A stretch of 64,000 nt of DNA from Eucalyptus grandis (lineage: Eukaryota > Streptophyta > Magnoliopsida > Myrtales > Myrtaceae). The notes beneath the pieces were generated by a model. That model had not been told where the DNA came from. It was given only the letters and a program-made list of their open reading frames with translations, and did not search any database. Both the position numbers and the translations under genes were made by a program. Shown in pieces: positions 37,871-56,261 of the stretch. How positions within the stretch are numbered: position 1 is the stretch's first letter; each line of letters begins with the position of its first letter. The stretch covers positions 4,464,001 through 4,528,000 of the forward strand of contig NC_052612.1 in the NCBI RefSeq assembly GCF_016545825.1. Reading direction: 5' to 3'.

Positions 37871-40798
37871 TTAGCGGGAGGCGACGTTATCATCGGCCCC
37901 CACCGTTTATCGCCGATTCTCGTTTAAAATCCGAGAGCGGAGCGACACGACGGTAGACGACAAGAGAAAATGGGCCGGGCCGGGCCGGGTCGGGGCGCCA
38001 GAAACCCGAAAGTCTTTGCCCGAGCCTGTTCATGGTTAGATCTCTTGTTGGTGTAAGAGATTGTTTACACGTTCAATATGGTCGACACGTGGAAAGATTT
38101 GGTTGTGAAACTAATTCCAAACACACATATTACATTATTCAACTTGTCATGATTTTACGATTGCAGTGGATTTAAGAATAATCCATCTTTTTTAGTAAAA
38201 TGACCAAACCTCGATTGAAATTTGAGACTCTTACTAGAAAGAACCTCTGCATTTTAAAAAAGAAATCTAAAGTATTGTTTTCATTGTATGATAGGTTTTT
38301 TTTTTTTTTTTTGGTTGAAACACTATATGATATGTTGACAACATATATTTTCATTTTATAGTCCTTTTGCTCACACAAAATGAAATATATTTGATTTTGT
38401 TCACACTAATGTTGTGCATGGATACTAGAATGCCTTCTTGAATTTTACAATTTGTTTATTTCGTGAAAAATAAATTATTTTGAAGGACATAAGGACAACA
38501 CTTAATCTTGAAACTCTCATGTTAGCTATGTTCAAGTGAGAGCACTAGTAGAAGAGTAACCTCTTAAAGAAGTTTGTGACAAATAAAGCAGATGATGCTT
38601 TTGAGTGAAATAATTTAGGAATATTGCAATATGATGTTAAAGAAGGACCTCCTCTAGTAGATGTGTCAAAGTTGGTAGGCCTGTAATAATCCGGTCTAAC
38701 AAGGGCGGGAAGTGTTTGCTAGGTCCAAAGAACTCATACAAATAGCTATCGGCAGGCTTTTATGAAAATTCTAATTTTAAAGATTCATTCGCCAAAAGGG
38801 TTATCTTATCCGCACACCAGATGGGGTTCTAAGTTTGTATTGTTAAAATTATTGCAGCTTAAGAAGGACTTGAAAAAGGCTAAATTTGTATGCGGTAAGG
38901 ATTGGCGGGGGAATTCGAGTTCAATTTGGAATTAGATTTGCCTCGTTGCAAGGAATTAGCTTTGATGCATAAGTGAACAAGCCAACCCTTCACCGTTTAT
39001 GACACTACAATCGTCGCTCCATAGTAATAACTCAACGTACCTTCAGGAAAGCTGTGGATCAGCTCTTGGAAAGCTAGTAGATTCGGCAATAACAATGTCG
39101 CCGGGGTCTCCACCGTCTCTCCTTGCATTTGTTCGGTCGCCATCTTTCGGAGCACGCCGTGAACGAAGAAGAAGATGCTGGTGAATGTGAATGCTGCAGA
39201 GCCGACGTATATATGAACAGACTCGAGCGAGAGGGGACCGCTTGAATTCCATGGAGCTCAGAGTTCACCAATTTTCGATCATGGAAAACTTTGGGAACAA
39301 CCGCGACGTGCGATATTCAGAGCGCCTCTCGAAGCCTCGCCGCAAACACAGCTCTCGGACCGAAAATCTTGATTGGAATCATCTTCTTTGTTAGCCTGTG
39401 TTGTTGTTTTTGTGTGCTGTAGCTATCTGATGCAGAAATGGTCCTGTCTCGTGAGTGTTGCCAAGAGAAATGGTCCCAGAAGTCCGACCGGTCCTTTTCG
39501 GCCCTGAAAAGCCGGCGAGATGTTAAGAAGAAATTTCCACTGGGATTTCATCGACCGTGTGAAAATTGATTCGAGATCGAGTCGAGTCTAGAAGGAATGT
39601 TCAGGTGGGATTAAGAGTCCTATCTGCAGATTTTGCTAATTGTTGTCGCGAAACTGGAGCATGCTTAGCGCACAGCCGACACTAAAGGTTGCCGAGATGT
39701 ATGATTCGGGCGCATGGGCACCGAGATCGGCTGTTCCAGCAGCTGAATTCTTGTTCCTAAGAATGTTATGGCTGTTAGAATTAGTATGCTCCCGTCTTGT
39801 CTGAAGTTCCAATACAGTTATCGGCTCTTGCATTATTGGAGGGGCTAGCCATGTTATCTCAAGAGTGATAATTTGGTAATAACGACGAGGATATCTCTCC
39901 AACGGATGCGTTATGTCGCATAAGACTGACAAGTCGAGACCTGAAATCGCTTTTGATCCATGAAACGTGCGTCGCTCGGGGCGTTTGTGTTGCTCATTTG
40001 AAGCTAGAGGACTGGTCCGCCACTGCATGCCATTGTGGAGTCACAGGTGATTAAGTTGATCATCGAACGCACTCCAACTATCGCAAATGAATTGGAGATG
40101 GAAGCGGGCATTGAAGCACGACAAGGAAATCGGGCCGGCATGTACAATCTGAAACCGGGGAGAACAGCAAAATCAGTAAAGTCTGAATTTTTTTTTTTTT
40201 TTTTTTACGACTTTGTCCATGAGATGCAGGGCATTAAATGAGTGAGTCATGTTGAATTTGAGTCGGGTTGAAAATGATCAAACCCACATTGACTTATTTA
40301 ATCAATTTTAATTCATTTTTATGCAATGTGAATTCTTTTTTTTTATTTTTTGGTTAGTCATGCAATGTAAATTCAAAACCCATATCCGACTCAACCCCTA
40401 TTATCAAAACACATTAATATTATACGAAAACTATTGTTCAGGAAAATAATCATATATTTTCGATGTTCGATTGAAACTTAAGAATAAACTAGAAGATAAT
40501 TTTCTGCTTTTTGGTAGGGAAATTCTTTTTACTTATGCACCCTTCCAATAGTTTTTAAAATTGATTTTTAATTATTTTTATTTTTTCCTTATATTTCTTT
40601 TTCTCGAAAGAAAAAAAAAACCAAAATTAGCGGGTCTAAGTTGACTTATTAATCAGTTGTAAATGGATTTGGGATAAACTCATTTATGACCCATTTTTCG
40701 ATTGGGCTCTATAAATAGTAAGCCCACATTAAAAATTTTAGCTAACTCATTTTCTGCCCAATCTATTAAATATGGGTTAAAATATGGATTATTAACCC
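37871..40798. other. Intergenic, promoter side of the methyltransferase; no gene recognised
   Basis: The first ~130 bases are GC-rich and include GGGCCGGGCCGGGCCGGG (about 37973-37990), which may be promoter sequence. Beyond that are AT-rich sequence, T-tracts at about 38297-38312 and 40189-40205, and short frames with no family match (for example about 39043-39252 and 39636-40028, minus strand). Confidence 0.45.
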
Positions 40799-40994
40799 TT
40801 TTTTTTTTTTTTTGGTGACCCAGGAACTCACCGCACGGGCGCGTGAAAGAAACCCTGAGGCACGCAAAAAACCACCACCCACGCACCTCGGCAAAGACAT
40901 CACGCAACGCTTCACCTCCTGGCGCCGAAACCGCAAGGGGACCTCCTGCGTGGAGTCCAGCAGCCCTACCATCCATGCTGCAACGATGGGTGGT
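40799..40994 (-). mobile_element. SINE-like retroposon with target-site duplication
   Basis: The word ATTATTAACCC occurs at 40788-40798 and again at 40995-41005, flanking a 196-bp segment. The segment begins on the + strand with 15 T (40799-40813), the poly(A) tail of a minus-strand retroposon. Read on the minus strand, TGGTAGGGCTGCTGG near the start and GCGGTTTCGGCGCC about 40 nt later loosely resemble the A and B boxes of a tRNA-type RNA polymerase III promoter. Size, tail and duplication fit a SINE; the promoter boxes are weak. Confidence 0.75.
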
Positions 40995-41021
40995 ATTATT
41001 AACCCATTTTGTCACTCTTAA

Positions 41022-41050
41022 GATGTGTACGCACGATGTGTACGCACGAT
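41022..41050 (+). repeat. Two-copy 13-bp tandem repeat (ATGTGTACGCACG)
   Basis: ATGTGTACGCACG occurs twice in succession, immediately after the SINE-like element's flank. Confidence 0.8.
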
Positions 41051-41705
41051 GACATCAAATTTGGGAAGCGTTGGTGAAGGCTATGAAGACATAGGTCTGA
41101 TCAAGAACGTGTCGTGGCTACTGGCTGCTTGTGCCTCCAAAAAATTGAGCTTTGCAATGAACTGGTGATGTAATTTCACTTGTGCAAGGCAGCCCTCAGG
41201 CTCTCCTGGACTTTATGAAGGCTCACATTTTCCAAATGAGATTAAAAATAAAAATTGATCAAACACCCTCTCTTTGGTCTAAGAGATTTTGGGTGTCCAA
41301 AGTGTTTTCTAAAGGCCACTTCCAAACCACCTTTGACAATTAATTCCCTAAAAATAACCAATTTCGTATAATTACTGTCAATATAAAATTTCATTTATAT
41401 ATGTGATATCGTTAAAAAAAGAAGAAGAAATATTTACGTGAAACGGAGTACAAGTTAACGTGTAATTTATAACGAAGCACGTATTTTAACTTATAACAGA
41501 GTACATATATTGGTTTTTTATAATAAAGTCGATATTAATATTAAATGTTCACAATAAAGTTACAAATTTTTAATCTATATAATAGAGTCTGATTCCCGAC
41601 ATCGCACTTCAGCTTCCCCTTTCCTTCTTCAACCTCCGTCACCCTCAGTGCGCACAAAGCAAAACGTATTCTGCCCACAGAGAGAGAGAGAGAGAGAGGG
41701 AGAGA

Positions 41706-48908
<7,203 letters not shown>

Positions 48909-50504
48909 TAAGAAGGCGGTTTGCCATGTCGATTTCCACCTGCAATTTTTTTGATCTCGACTAACTTTATCGAAAGGCCTAAAGAGGATAATTTTGGAGA
49001 TGAGGCATTTCATATGGCATGCTTTTTCGTTTCTGTGCATGGTCTGTCCATGAAAAATATCACTCTGCCTGTTCTCCCAACTGGCTTCTCAGAAATTTAT
49101 ATAAAATGTGCAATGATAGAATTGTGACTTCTATAACGAGGGCTAAGCAATCATTGACATTTCATGGGTCTAACTGCAATTTTACAGTTTGAGCATGACT
49201 GAGAAAGATTGCACATTTTTAATCTCAATGTTTGGTTGGATAATCTAGAGATTTGATTGAACATATGCTTAGTTGCACAGTGCTTTCAACTTGTTCAGCA
49301 GGTGGAGTATGACTGCCAACCTTAAGTGTCTTGAGAGGATTCTTCAACCTTAAAGTGGATAAGTTATTTCTCAAGTTATGTAGTCACCAGTGGAACTGAT
49401 GGATTTGGCCGTGGGCAAGATCTCTGAGATGGTTACTAACTAGTGAGCATGATTCTTGGAAGTATTCCGCACGCGATGCCGGTCGACAATAAGATGTCAA
49501 GGTGAGCATCACATAGGACGGCTGCTTACTGATTTGCCATTGATGCCACGCAATATAGCCACTCGATGTTGCTTCTCTCAAAAGTTTCTTTGTCTTAGCT
49601 CCATCACATACACGGATGGCATTAATTGAGGCAGTGTATCGAGTAAGTAACTTCTGCTTTTGAAAAGTCGGAAGCGATCATGAGCTAATTTCACCAAATC
49701 GTTGCGTTATGCATTTACAATCGATCTTAGACATAGGGGCGGGATGCTGACAAAGGAGGGTCGATCTGCTGAGCTTTGACTCCTCCTTTTGAATTCCATT
49801 CATTGTAAATTAGCCAACGATAAGCACATGCTCGGGAAGAAGACTGCTGAATTGTGGATGGATGTCCAGGAAATCCTTTTAATCCATGGCATGATGTTCT
49901 CTCTTTCTGGCACGAGACAACACGAAAGAACAAAAGGGGAAATACATAATTGAATCTGTCACGAAGTCTTGAAATTTCGTTAGAATAGAAACGAAAGGAC
50001 CCAAAACACAATGTCATTTTGAAGGTGTAGTTTTATATATATAAGCATAAGCGATACGCGGGACTTCTTGAGAACAAACCAACTTCGCAAGCGGGCGAAG
50101 GGGGAGAAACAGAAGCATGTACCCATTACAGAAGAGAGATGAAATGCAAAGGGTGTTCTATATTTCGAATATTTATACCTTTTACCTAAGCGGCAATATA
50201 GCTATGATTATGAATATGATTTGAAATAGAACAGCTAAATTAAAATTTTCAATGCATTATAATTGGATTTTCTTGTTATACATTTGTTATGCAACTAATT
50301 AAGGTAATTTTGTGGTTTCTATGAGTAATTACTGCTTCGGCAAGTGAATTATCTCAAATTAAGCTCACTCATTAAATGATATGATCCACGCATTATTACC
50401 AAGTCCGCTATGGTCGTAACATGACATGTACAGCCATTGCTAAAATGTTGGAATTTAACTTTCATTAATAATCTATATCGTATTCCCGAACAGAATGTCA
50501 TAGC
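48909..50504. other. ITPK4 3' region and intergenic sequence
   Basis: The first ~220 bp are probably the 3' untranslated region of ITPK4. No further gene is seen up to the tRNA. Confidence 0.4.
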
Positions 50505-50578
50505 GGCCTATTAGCTCAGCTGGTTAGAGCGTCGTGCTAATAACGCGAAGGTCGCAGGTTCGAGACCTGCATGGGCCA
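50505..50578 (+). tRNA. tRNA-Ile (anticodon AAT)
   Basis: The 74-nt sequence folds as a standard cloverleaf. The acceptor stem GGCCTAT pairs with ATGGGCC, the D arm reads GCTCAGCTGGTTAGAGC, the anticodon stem TCGTG pairs with CGCGA around the loop CTAATAA (AAT at 50539-50541), the T arm is GCAGGTTCGAGACCTGC, and the discriminator base is A. There is no intron, and a T-run (GTTTTAC) follows. The internal A box (TAGCTCAGCTGG) and B box (GGTTCGAGACC) are perfect, so the gene should be transcribed by RNA polymerase III. It decodes AUU and AUC isoleucine codons after A34 is converted to inosine. Confidence 0.97.
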
Positions 50579-50656
50579 ATGTTTTACTCTCTATTTTCCT
50601 TTTTAATTCTCTTCTATTTTAATCCCATCTACTTTCTATATTTTTGTTCTGAAATC

Positions 50657-50816
50657 TTTTTTGGCGCATGAATAACGTCAAAATTAGAAGCTTGTTCGGG
50701 TCAAAAAGAAGCTTTTCTGGATTTGTATTAGAAAGAAAAATAGATGTTACTTTTGCTCTCAAATCTTTTTGGGCTCGTGAGGAGCGTTAAAATTAGAAGC
50801 TTGTTTGGGTTATTAA
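50657..50816 (+). repeat. Direct duplication of ~50 bp, 106 bp apart
   Basis: The sequence TCTTTTTTGGCGCATGAATA followed by AAATTAGAAGCTTGTTCGGG recurs slightly changed at about 50763-50815 (TTTTTGGGCTCGTGAGG, then AAATTAGAAGCTTGTTTGGG). Confidence 0.7.
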
Positions 50817-51967
50817 AAAAAGGAAAAAAGGCACCAAAAATTTCTAATTTTATCCATGATGGCATATTTATCTGAAATTTTTTTATGATATAAAAAACTT
50901 CAAATGTGTACTCATGTGACGTATTTTCCCTCTATCAAAGTTCTATTAGATTTTCTTTAGTCAAAACAAAGTCGTTTTTACTTCACTTATGTCAATAACA
51001 TTTACTTTCTAGTGTTCATGTGTGCAAATTTTTAATGGTTCTCATTGACAAAATCTTGACAGATGGTACATATGGCATATGAATAGTTTAGAGTAAATAT
51101 GGGGTAAAAACAATACAAGTGTTAATATTTTTCCTATGACGTTCATTTGAACTTTCTTTTTGCTCACTTGAGTGCCACTTTCGATTTATCCCATTCGAAA
51201 AGCTAATGTGGTCGTTGGAAAATATTATCTAATATTTTTATTATTTTTACAAATTTTTTTTTTTTTTGCTTTTTTTCTTTAGGCTCGGTGAGAGTTGCCA
51301 CAACCCTCGTCTGCTACAAAATCCTCGCCTAATGTAGGCGAGAGTCGCCTTGCCCTTAGTCATAAAGGCCTTAGGCGAGGCTATTAGGGCCTCGCTGGTA
51401 ATTGGTGAGGGCCCTTGCCGCCTTGCTCTTGTTGTGAAGGTCTTAGGTGACGGCGTCGATGCCTTGCCGACAGCGGGCAAGGCCATGAGGACCCTTGCTA
51501 GTGGTCACCCAAAGTCAGCAAGGCCCCGACGGCCTCGCCCAAGGCCTTCGTGTTCAAGGGCAAGATTTCAAAAGTAAATAGAAAGTGCATAAAATGTCGG
51601 ACAATCATGAAATCCATATAATCAGAACCAACAAACTAAAATCTTTTTCTTTCCTTTTCTTATTGTAGATTTGAATTGTTTCAAAAGGTTGTGCTTTCCT
51701 TTAAATAAGAGGCAAGAAATTTTGGAAAATAAATAAAAGAATTACATCTAAAAAAAAAAAAAAAAAATCTTAGAAGAAACAGCCCTTTTCCAGCAGAGAC
51801 ATAAATCGATCCCCAAAATTTGAAGCCCCCCTCCCGCACAACCATCCAAAATCAAATCCATTTTCCGCTCAAAATTAAAAAAAAAAAAAAAAGTTAAAAA
51901 AAAAGGCTGTACACACACCGAACTCGAGTCAGCCGAACTCACTCTCTCTCTCTCTCTCTAGACACCG
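50817..51967. other. OEP37 upstream region with a GC-rich repeat core
   Basis: A T-run at about 51252-51270 precedes a G+C-rich core (51275-51560) made of GGCGAGG and GCAAGGCC-type words. That core resembles the one inside the ITPK4 intron MITE, so this may be a second, decayed element. A-tracts (51751-51767, 51879-51893) and a CT run (51943-51959) lie just before the OEP37 ATG, the CT run probably in its 5' leader. Confidence 0.5.
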
Positions 51968-54900
51968 ATGGCCGACCCGTCCTCCTCGCCGCCCCCTCCT
52001 CCGATCCCTAGCCTCCTCCTCCCGCCGTACTCGCCGCCGCCTCCGCCGCCGCCCCCGGCCCGGTGCAGCAGCCGCCGCCGCCGCCGCCGCCGCAGCCGCG
52101 GATCCTCTTCTCGTTCCCGAAGCGGCCGGCCCTGCGGGTCACCTCCGAGTACGACAGCGACAGCTCCGTCTTCCTCCACAAGGTCTCGTGCAAGCTCCTC
52201 GACGGCCTCGCCAAGCTCAAGCTCTCCTTCCGCAACGACCGGAAGGGCGAGGTCGCGGAGCCCCGGCTGTCCTTCGTCTCCAAGCACCTCTCCCTCCACT
52301 ACGACGTCGAGGAGCAGAGCGCGCTCCTCCAGTCGGCCTTCGACGTCGGCCCGAGGCTGCACCTCAAGGCCGAGCACGATGTCAAGGTCCCCCCCCCTCG
52401 ATTCCACTCCGATTCGATTGATTGGGAAATTCTGGACTTTTTTTTTTTTGAAAAAATGCGAACTTTGAGATCGATTGCTGTTCATCGGATGGAGGGTATA
52501 TGGTAATGTGTTGCTTATGTGAGCTTGTGTTTCGGTAAATGCGTGTTGGTCTTGAATTGCTGCCTTCTTTGCTGAGCTTGCGGTTTGTGGCCATTGATTA
52601 CCTTGTGCTGAGTATTCTGCTTCATCAGGCACAACAAGGAGTTATGTCGCTGGTTGCGGACCTTGCCGAGCCCGGTTATGCGCTCGAGCTGTCGTCTCCC
52701 GTACCTACTGTGGGATTGGTTAGTAGATCCCTTTGCAAAGTTGTTGAAGTATCTTTTATCTGTGCTTATGTAACCTCTGGTTTATAACAACGAGTTGTGT
52801 CCTCCTGGTGCCGCCTATTTGCTGTAAATGAAATATTTAACCATTGTCCATATGCTTCTGAGGCTACTATGTCGGTTAATATGTCGACTTGACTTGAACA
52901 CTAGAAAGAACAGAAGGGTACAGGTGCCAAACAATGGGCGAAAAAGCGTCAATTCAGTTTGAAAGGATGCTCATGAGATCTAGTTTATGCACTGTTCTAC
53001 CAAGCATCTGCAATTTTCTTCTTGGATTTTCTTTCCACTTCTCATGCACTTCGGAAATGCGTATGTCCCGAGCCACAATCTTTTCAATTTATAAAATAAC
53101 ATCCAAGTTGTGAGAAGATTAAAAGTTTCATGCTGGGTAGGCATTATTGTTAAAGATTTTTCTCCATGACATTTTCAAATCCTTATGCTGAACTATTTGT
53201 GATCATGTATTTTATCACTGTCTAACCATTCTTGTGTTGACTTGCTATCCTTATTTATAGCCAAGGGCGACGCTAAAGTTCCCTCTTGGTGAAGTCTCAC
53301 TGGAAGAAAGAGAAGAGGAGGAAGTGAAGAGAACGTTGTCAATAAATGGGATTCTTAAAAGTCAAATCTGGAATGGAGTGTGCAGTGCCCAATATGCTGA
53401 GGAAGAACTGAAACTAAGATATGCTTTTAAGGTGGTTCCTGTTGGCTTTTGTGTATTTTGAACTTGTGGGGCTTCCTTTTTTCTTTTATTGGGCACTTCT
53501 TTTCTCCTAGTCTAGGGATTTACTGCTCAATATGGTTTCATTTCATTCTGTGTGAACATATTCCATGCCCTAACATGGAGAGCATTATGTTAACTGCAGG
53601 ATGAGGAGCTGTCGTTTATCCCAACCATTTCTCTGCCTTCGAATGCTCTCTCAGTTGCGCTCAAGCGTAGATTTAGTCCTTCTAGCAAGTTGAGGTTAGA
53701 ATACTTCATCATGCCTTTTTGATCACACCAATTAGTGACTTAGTCTGATTATAAGATCTAGCACTTCAATGATGTGTTTGGCAGTAGATGTTGCTTATGG
53801 CCCATCAGATATATTATTTACTTTTTGCTGATGGAGCAACTGGTGTTGTGACCATGACCTAAAAATGATTAGGTAGATTTTCATTTTTGATCCAGAGTTC
53901 CTCACTTGACTTCTCTGTTTGGCTCATGTACAAATTCTTCAATGACAAGAAAAAACACTGTCACAGACTCATGGTCAATTTCGTTAGCCATGATTAGTCT
54001 TTGGACATGTTAGGTGTCATGATAGGTATTAAAATCTGCCTTTGAAGCAATGCTTTTGTCATCGATTACCCAAACTGGCATACACTTCTTGATGATGAAT
54101 ATTCATTTAGAGTATGAAGTTCTCTAAACAGAGGCAGTGAGGTGGTATTAAACATCAATTCACTTTTACTTGCTGGTCTTTTGCTGGAGATCATAACAGG
54201 TTCTCCATTACTTAAGCTATGTTCATTCATTTTGTTTTGTGACCTAATTTTACTATGTCAGTAAACTCCGTACTCTTATCTGTGCTCTTTTTTAATTTAT
54301 TTCAATACTTCATATCAGCTTAATTTTTCCAATGGAGGGACATGTTGTGATTAATATTATCTGTTCAATGTTTAGCTACCTGTACAATTTCGATAGCGAT
54401 TACTGGAGTGCAGTCTACAAGCATACTTATGGCAAGGATTTCAAGTTTAAGGCCGGGTACGATTCGGAGGTCCGCGTAGGTTGGGCATCTCTTTGGGTAA
54501 GTGCTATACATGAGCGCATTTCCACATTGATGCCTCAAGGCTATATTGATTTGAGTAAAAGTACTATAACAACGTAAAGCCTTATCCCACTTAGTGGGGT
54601 CAGCTCTTAGGGAAATAACAAATCTAGTACCCAAAATGTGAAGAAGTTTCTCTTGTGGTCCTAAGAGTTGCTGGGCTCAATGGCACATCTCTATCTACTT
54701 TCTGTAGTTATATTAGATTAGTCGAATGTGAATAGCCTTGGCATTCACACAATTAAGTACCTAAATATTTCCTGCATGAAAGGAAAACTATTTCCTAATT
54801 CCTAGTGCCTGGTAAGATAAGGTTAGGGATTTTTTGTTTGCCGTGACACTGTTTTTCCCTTGATTTAAAGTGCTTATCGCATGAAAATCACTTTTATAAG

Positions 54901-55082
54901 TTCCCTAGGGTTAGCGATGAACTTTCACTTTAAAGAGCTTCTTGATGTAGGTTGGAGATGAAGTTGGCAAAGCGAAGACAGCGCCAATGAAGATGAAAGT
55001 TCAGTTCATGCTCCAAGTGCCACAGGACGACATTAACTCATCACTCTTGATGTTCCGCGTTAAAAAGAGGTGGGATATATGA
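51968..55082 (+). CDS. OEP37: Chloroplast outer envelope pore protein 37 (OEP37), six exons, frameshift near the N-terminus
   Basis: Exons 51968-52386, 52629-52718, 53261-53431, 53600-53694, 54376-54496 and 54951-55082 join at GT/AG sites with matching phases. OEP37 is a beta-barrel cation channel of the chloroplast outer envelope of about 343 residues. Here RILFSFPKRPALRVTSEYDS, then LAKLKLSF and SKHLSLHYDVEEQ in exon 1, AQQGVMSLVADLAEPGYALE in exon 2, RATLKFPLGEVSLEE in exon 3 and the end MLQVPQDDINSSLLMFRVKK follow the family closely. The ATG at 51968 opens a proline-rich start (MADPSSSPPPPPIPS) in a different frame from the conserved part. The frames meet in the CCG-repeat stretch 52020-52095, where one base appears to be missing; with it the protein would have 342 residues. 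No other in-frame ATG exists in exon 1. The CCG repeat makes a sequencing slip likely. Confidence 0.92.
54570..54640. mobile_element. Short retroposon-like fragment in OEP37 intron 5
   Basis: AAAGCCTTATCCCACTTAG followed by TGGGGTCAGCTCTTAG lies just after exon 5. It shares its core with the fragment in ITPK4 intron 8 (46575-46610) and with a motif common in plant SINE/RTE ends. Confidence 0.4.
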
Positions 55083-56126
55083 TCAATTGTGTTGGACGAG
55101 AGGGTGTCGTAGCGTGACAATGCGCCACTACCATGCGTGTTCCGTAAGGTAGTGCAATTTATGTATCACCTGCTGTCATGCCAATATTTCCTACATGAAA
55201 GAGGTTTACTGTTATCCAGTCACTTGTATCTTATATCGAATTAGCCGTCTGTTGACAAAAATCTGGGGGTTGCAGCAATTTAATCATTTAAAGCGTCCTC
55301 CACAGGCAGTGACGGATAAATCTTTGGCAGCTAGAGTTTTGAAGTGTTTCTATATGAAATAAGTAAATGCTTTGAACATTTTGAAAAATTAAAGGTGAAA
55401 AAAGGCCAGATTGGAGTTTCGCGACTCTCTCTTGATAACTCTATTTGGACTTGCATGACTATTTCTGCATCTGGCTTGCTAAGCTACACAAATGCTATAG
55501 CTTGCAAGAAAATGACTAGGTGAAAATCTCATCAGCTAGCCTAGCCTGCAAGGAGAAATGGAGGGAATTGACTTTGTATTTGCCAAGCAACCAGCCTTCT
55601 GAAAGATGGTCCCAGCTCTTATAATAGGTAGGATATGCATCTCTTTCCGTCAGTAAGAGGAATACTAACACTAATGGTTTTTCAACTTTTGTCTATTGTG
55701 TTATGTCGTTGACAGTTTTTTGATACACAGGCCGTCTCTGCATTTTTTTTAATAAAGAAATCGAATTTTCTAGAAAAAAAACAAAAAAACATTTTAATGA
55801 TGACTGGCATTTCGTGTTTCTGACATATAAGTAACATCGTTCAGGGGCATTTTGGTTAAAGTGCGAGAGGGCAAATGAGTTAATTTATCGATTCAAGGGC
55901 TGTTTTGGTCATTTTCTTAAGTTTATGGGCAGTTCTTTTATGAAAATTGATTGATAGGATTTGCGAGTCTGTACGAAGCTTAAACATTATTCAGCCTAGG
56001 CTAGGATTTTCAATAATGAAATCTGTTGATATGGGCATAAATCTCATAATATTAAAGTCGGATTGAATTGCATAGAAAATTGCACGCATACCATTTCTTT
56101 CTATCCCTTTTTATCTTCCCCGTTCA
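55083..56126. other. OEP37 3' region and intergenic sequence
   Basis: No gene is recognised. An A/T homopolymer patch lies at about 55743-55790. Confidence 0.4.
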
Positions 56127-56261
56127 GTGTGACTTTAAGCAGAATTTTCATCCACGTAACCCAGCTGCTAAGGGTGGTTTTAGAATTACTTCCATAAAAA
56201 CTCCAAAAAGTGACGAGGAACAAAGAAGGAAAGCGACATTGAAATCTCTGCTCTTCACAGG
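56127..56261 (+). pseudogene. Exon-like open frame interrupted by an LTR element
   Basis: After a pyrimidine tract and CAG at about 56124-56126 the frame CDFKQNFHPRNPAAKGGFRI, then SIKTPKSDEEQRRKATLK and SLLFTG is open to 56261. There the LTR-type element begins. Directly after that element, at 59495-59556, the frame resumes from the duplicated ACAGG as GMENLLHPLFRLSKMISS and a TAA. So before the insertion this was one continuous open frame of about 64 codons with a splice-acceptor-like start. I do not recognise the protein. It could be a terminal exon of an unidentified gene, an alternative 3' exon downstream of OEP37, or chance. Confidence 0.45.

Noticed and set aside
39043..39271. Two overlapping minus-strand frames of ~65 codons
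   Set aside because: No family match in any frame, and no intron context that would extend them.
39636..40028. 130-codon minus-strand open frame
   Set aside because: No recognisable family, splice signals or homologous pattern; probably chance.
51958..52632. 224-codon minus-strand open frame with acidic, Arg- and Gly-rich sequence
   Set aside because: It is the antisense of OEP37 exon 1, open only because that exon is GC-rich.
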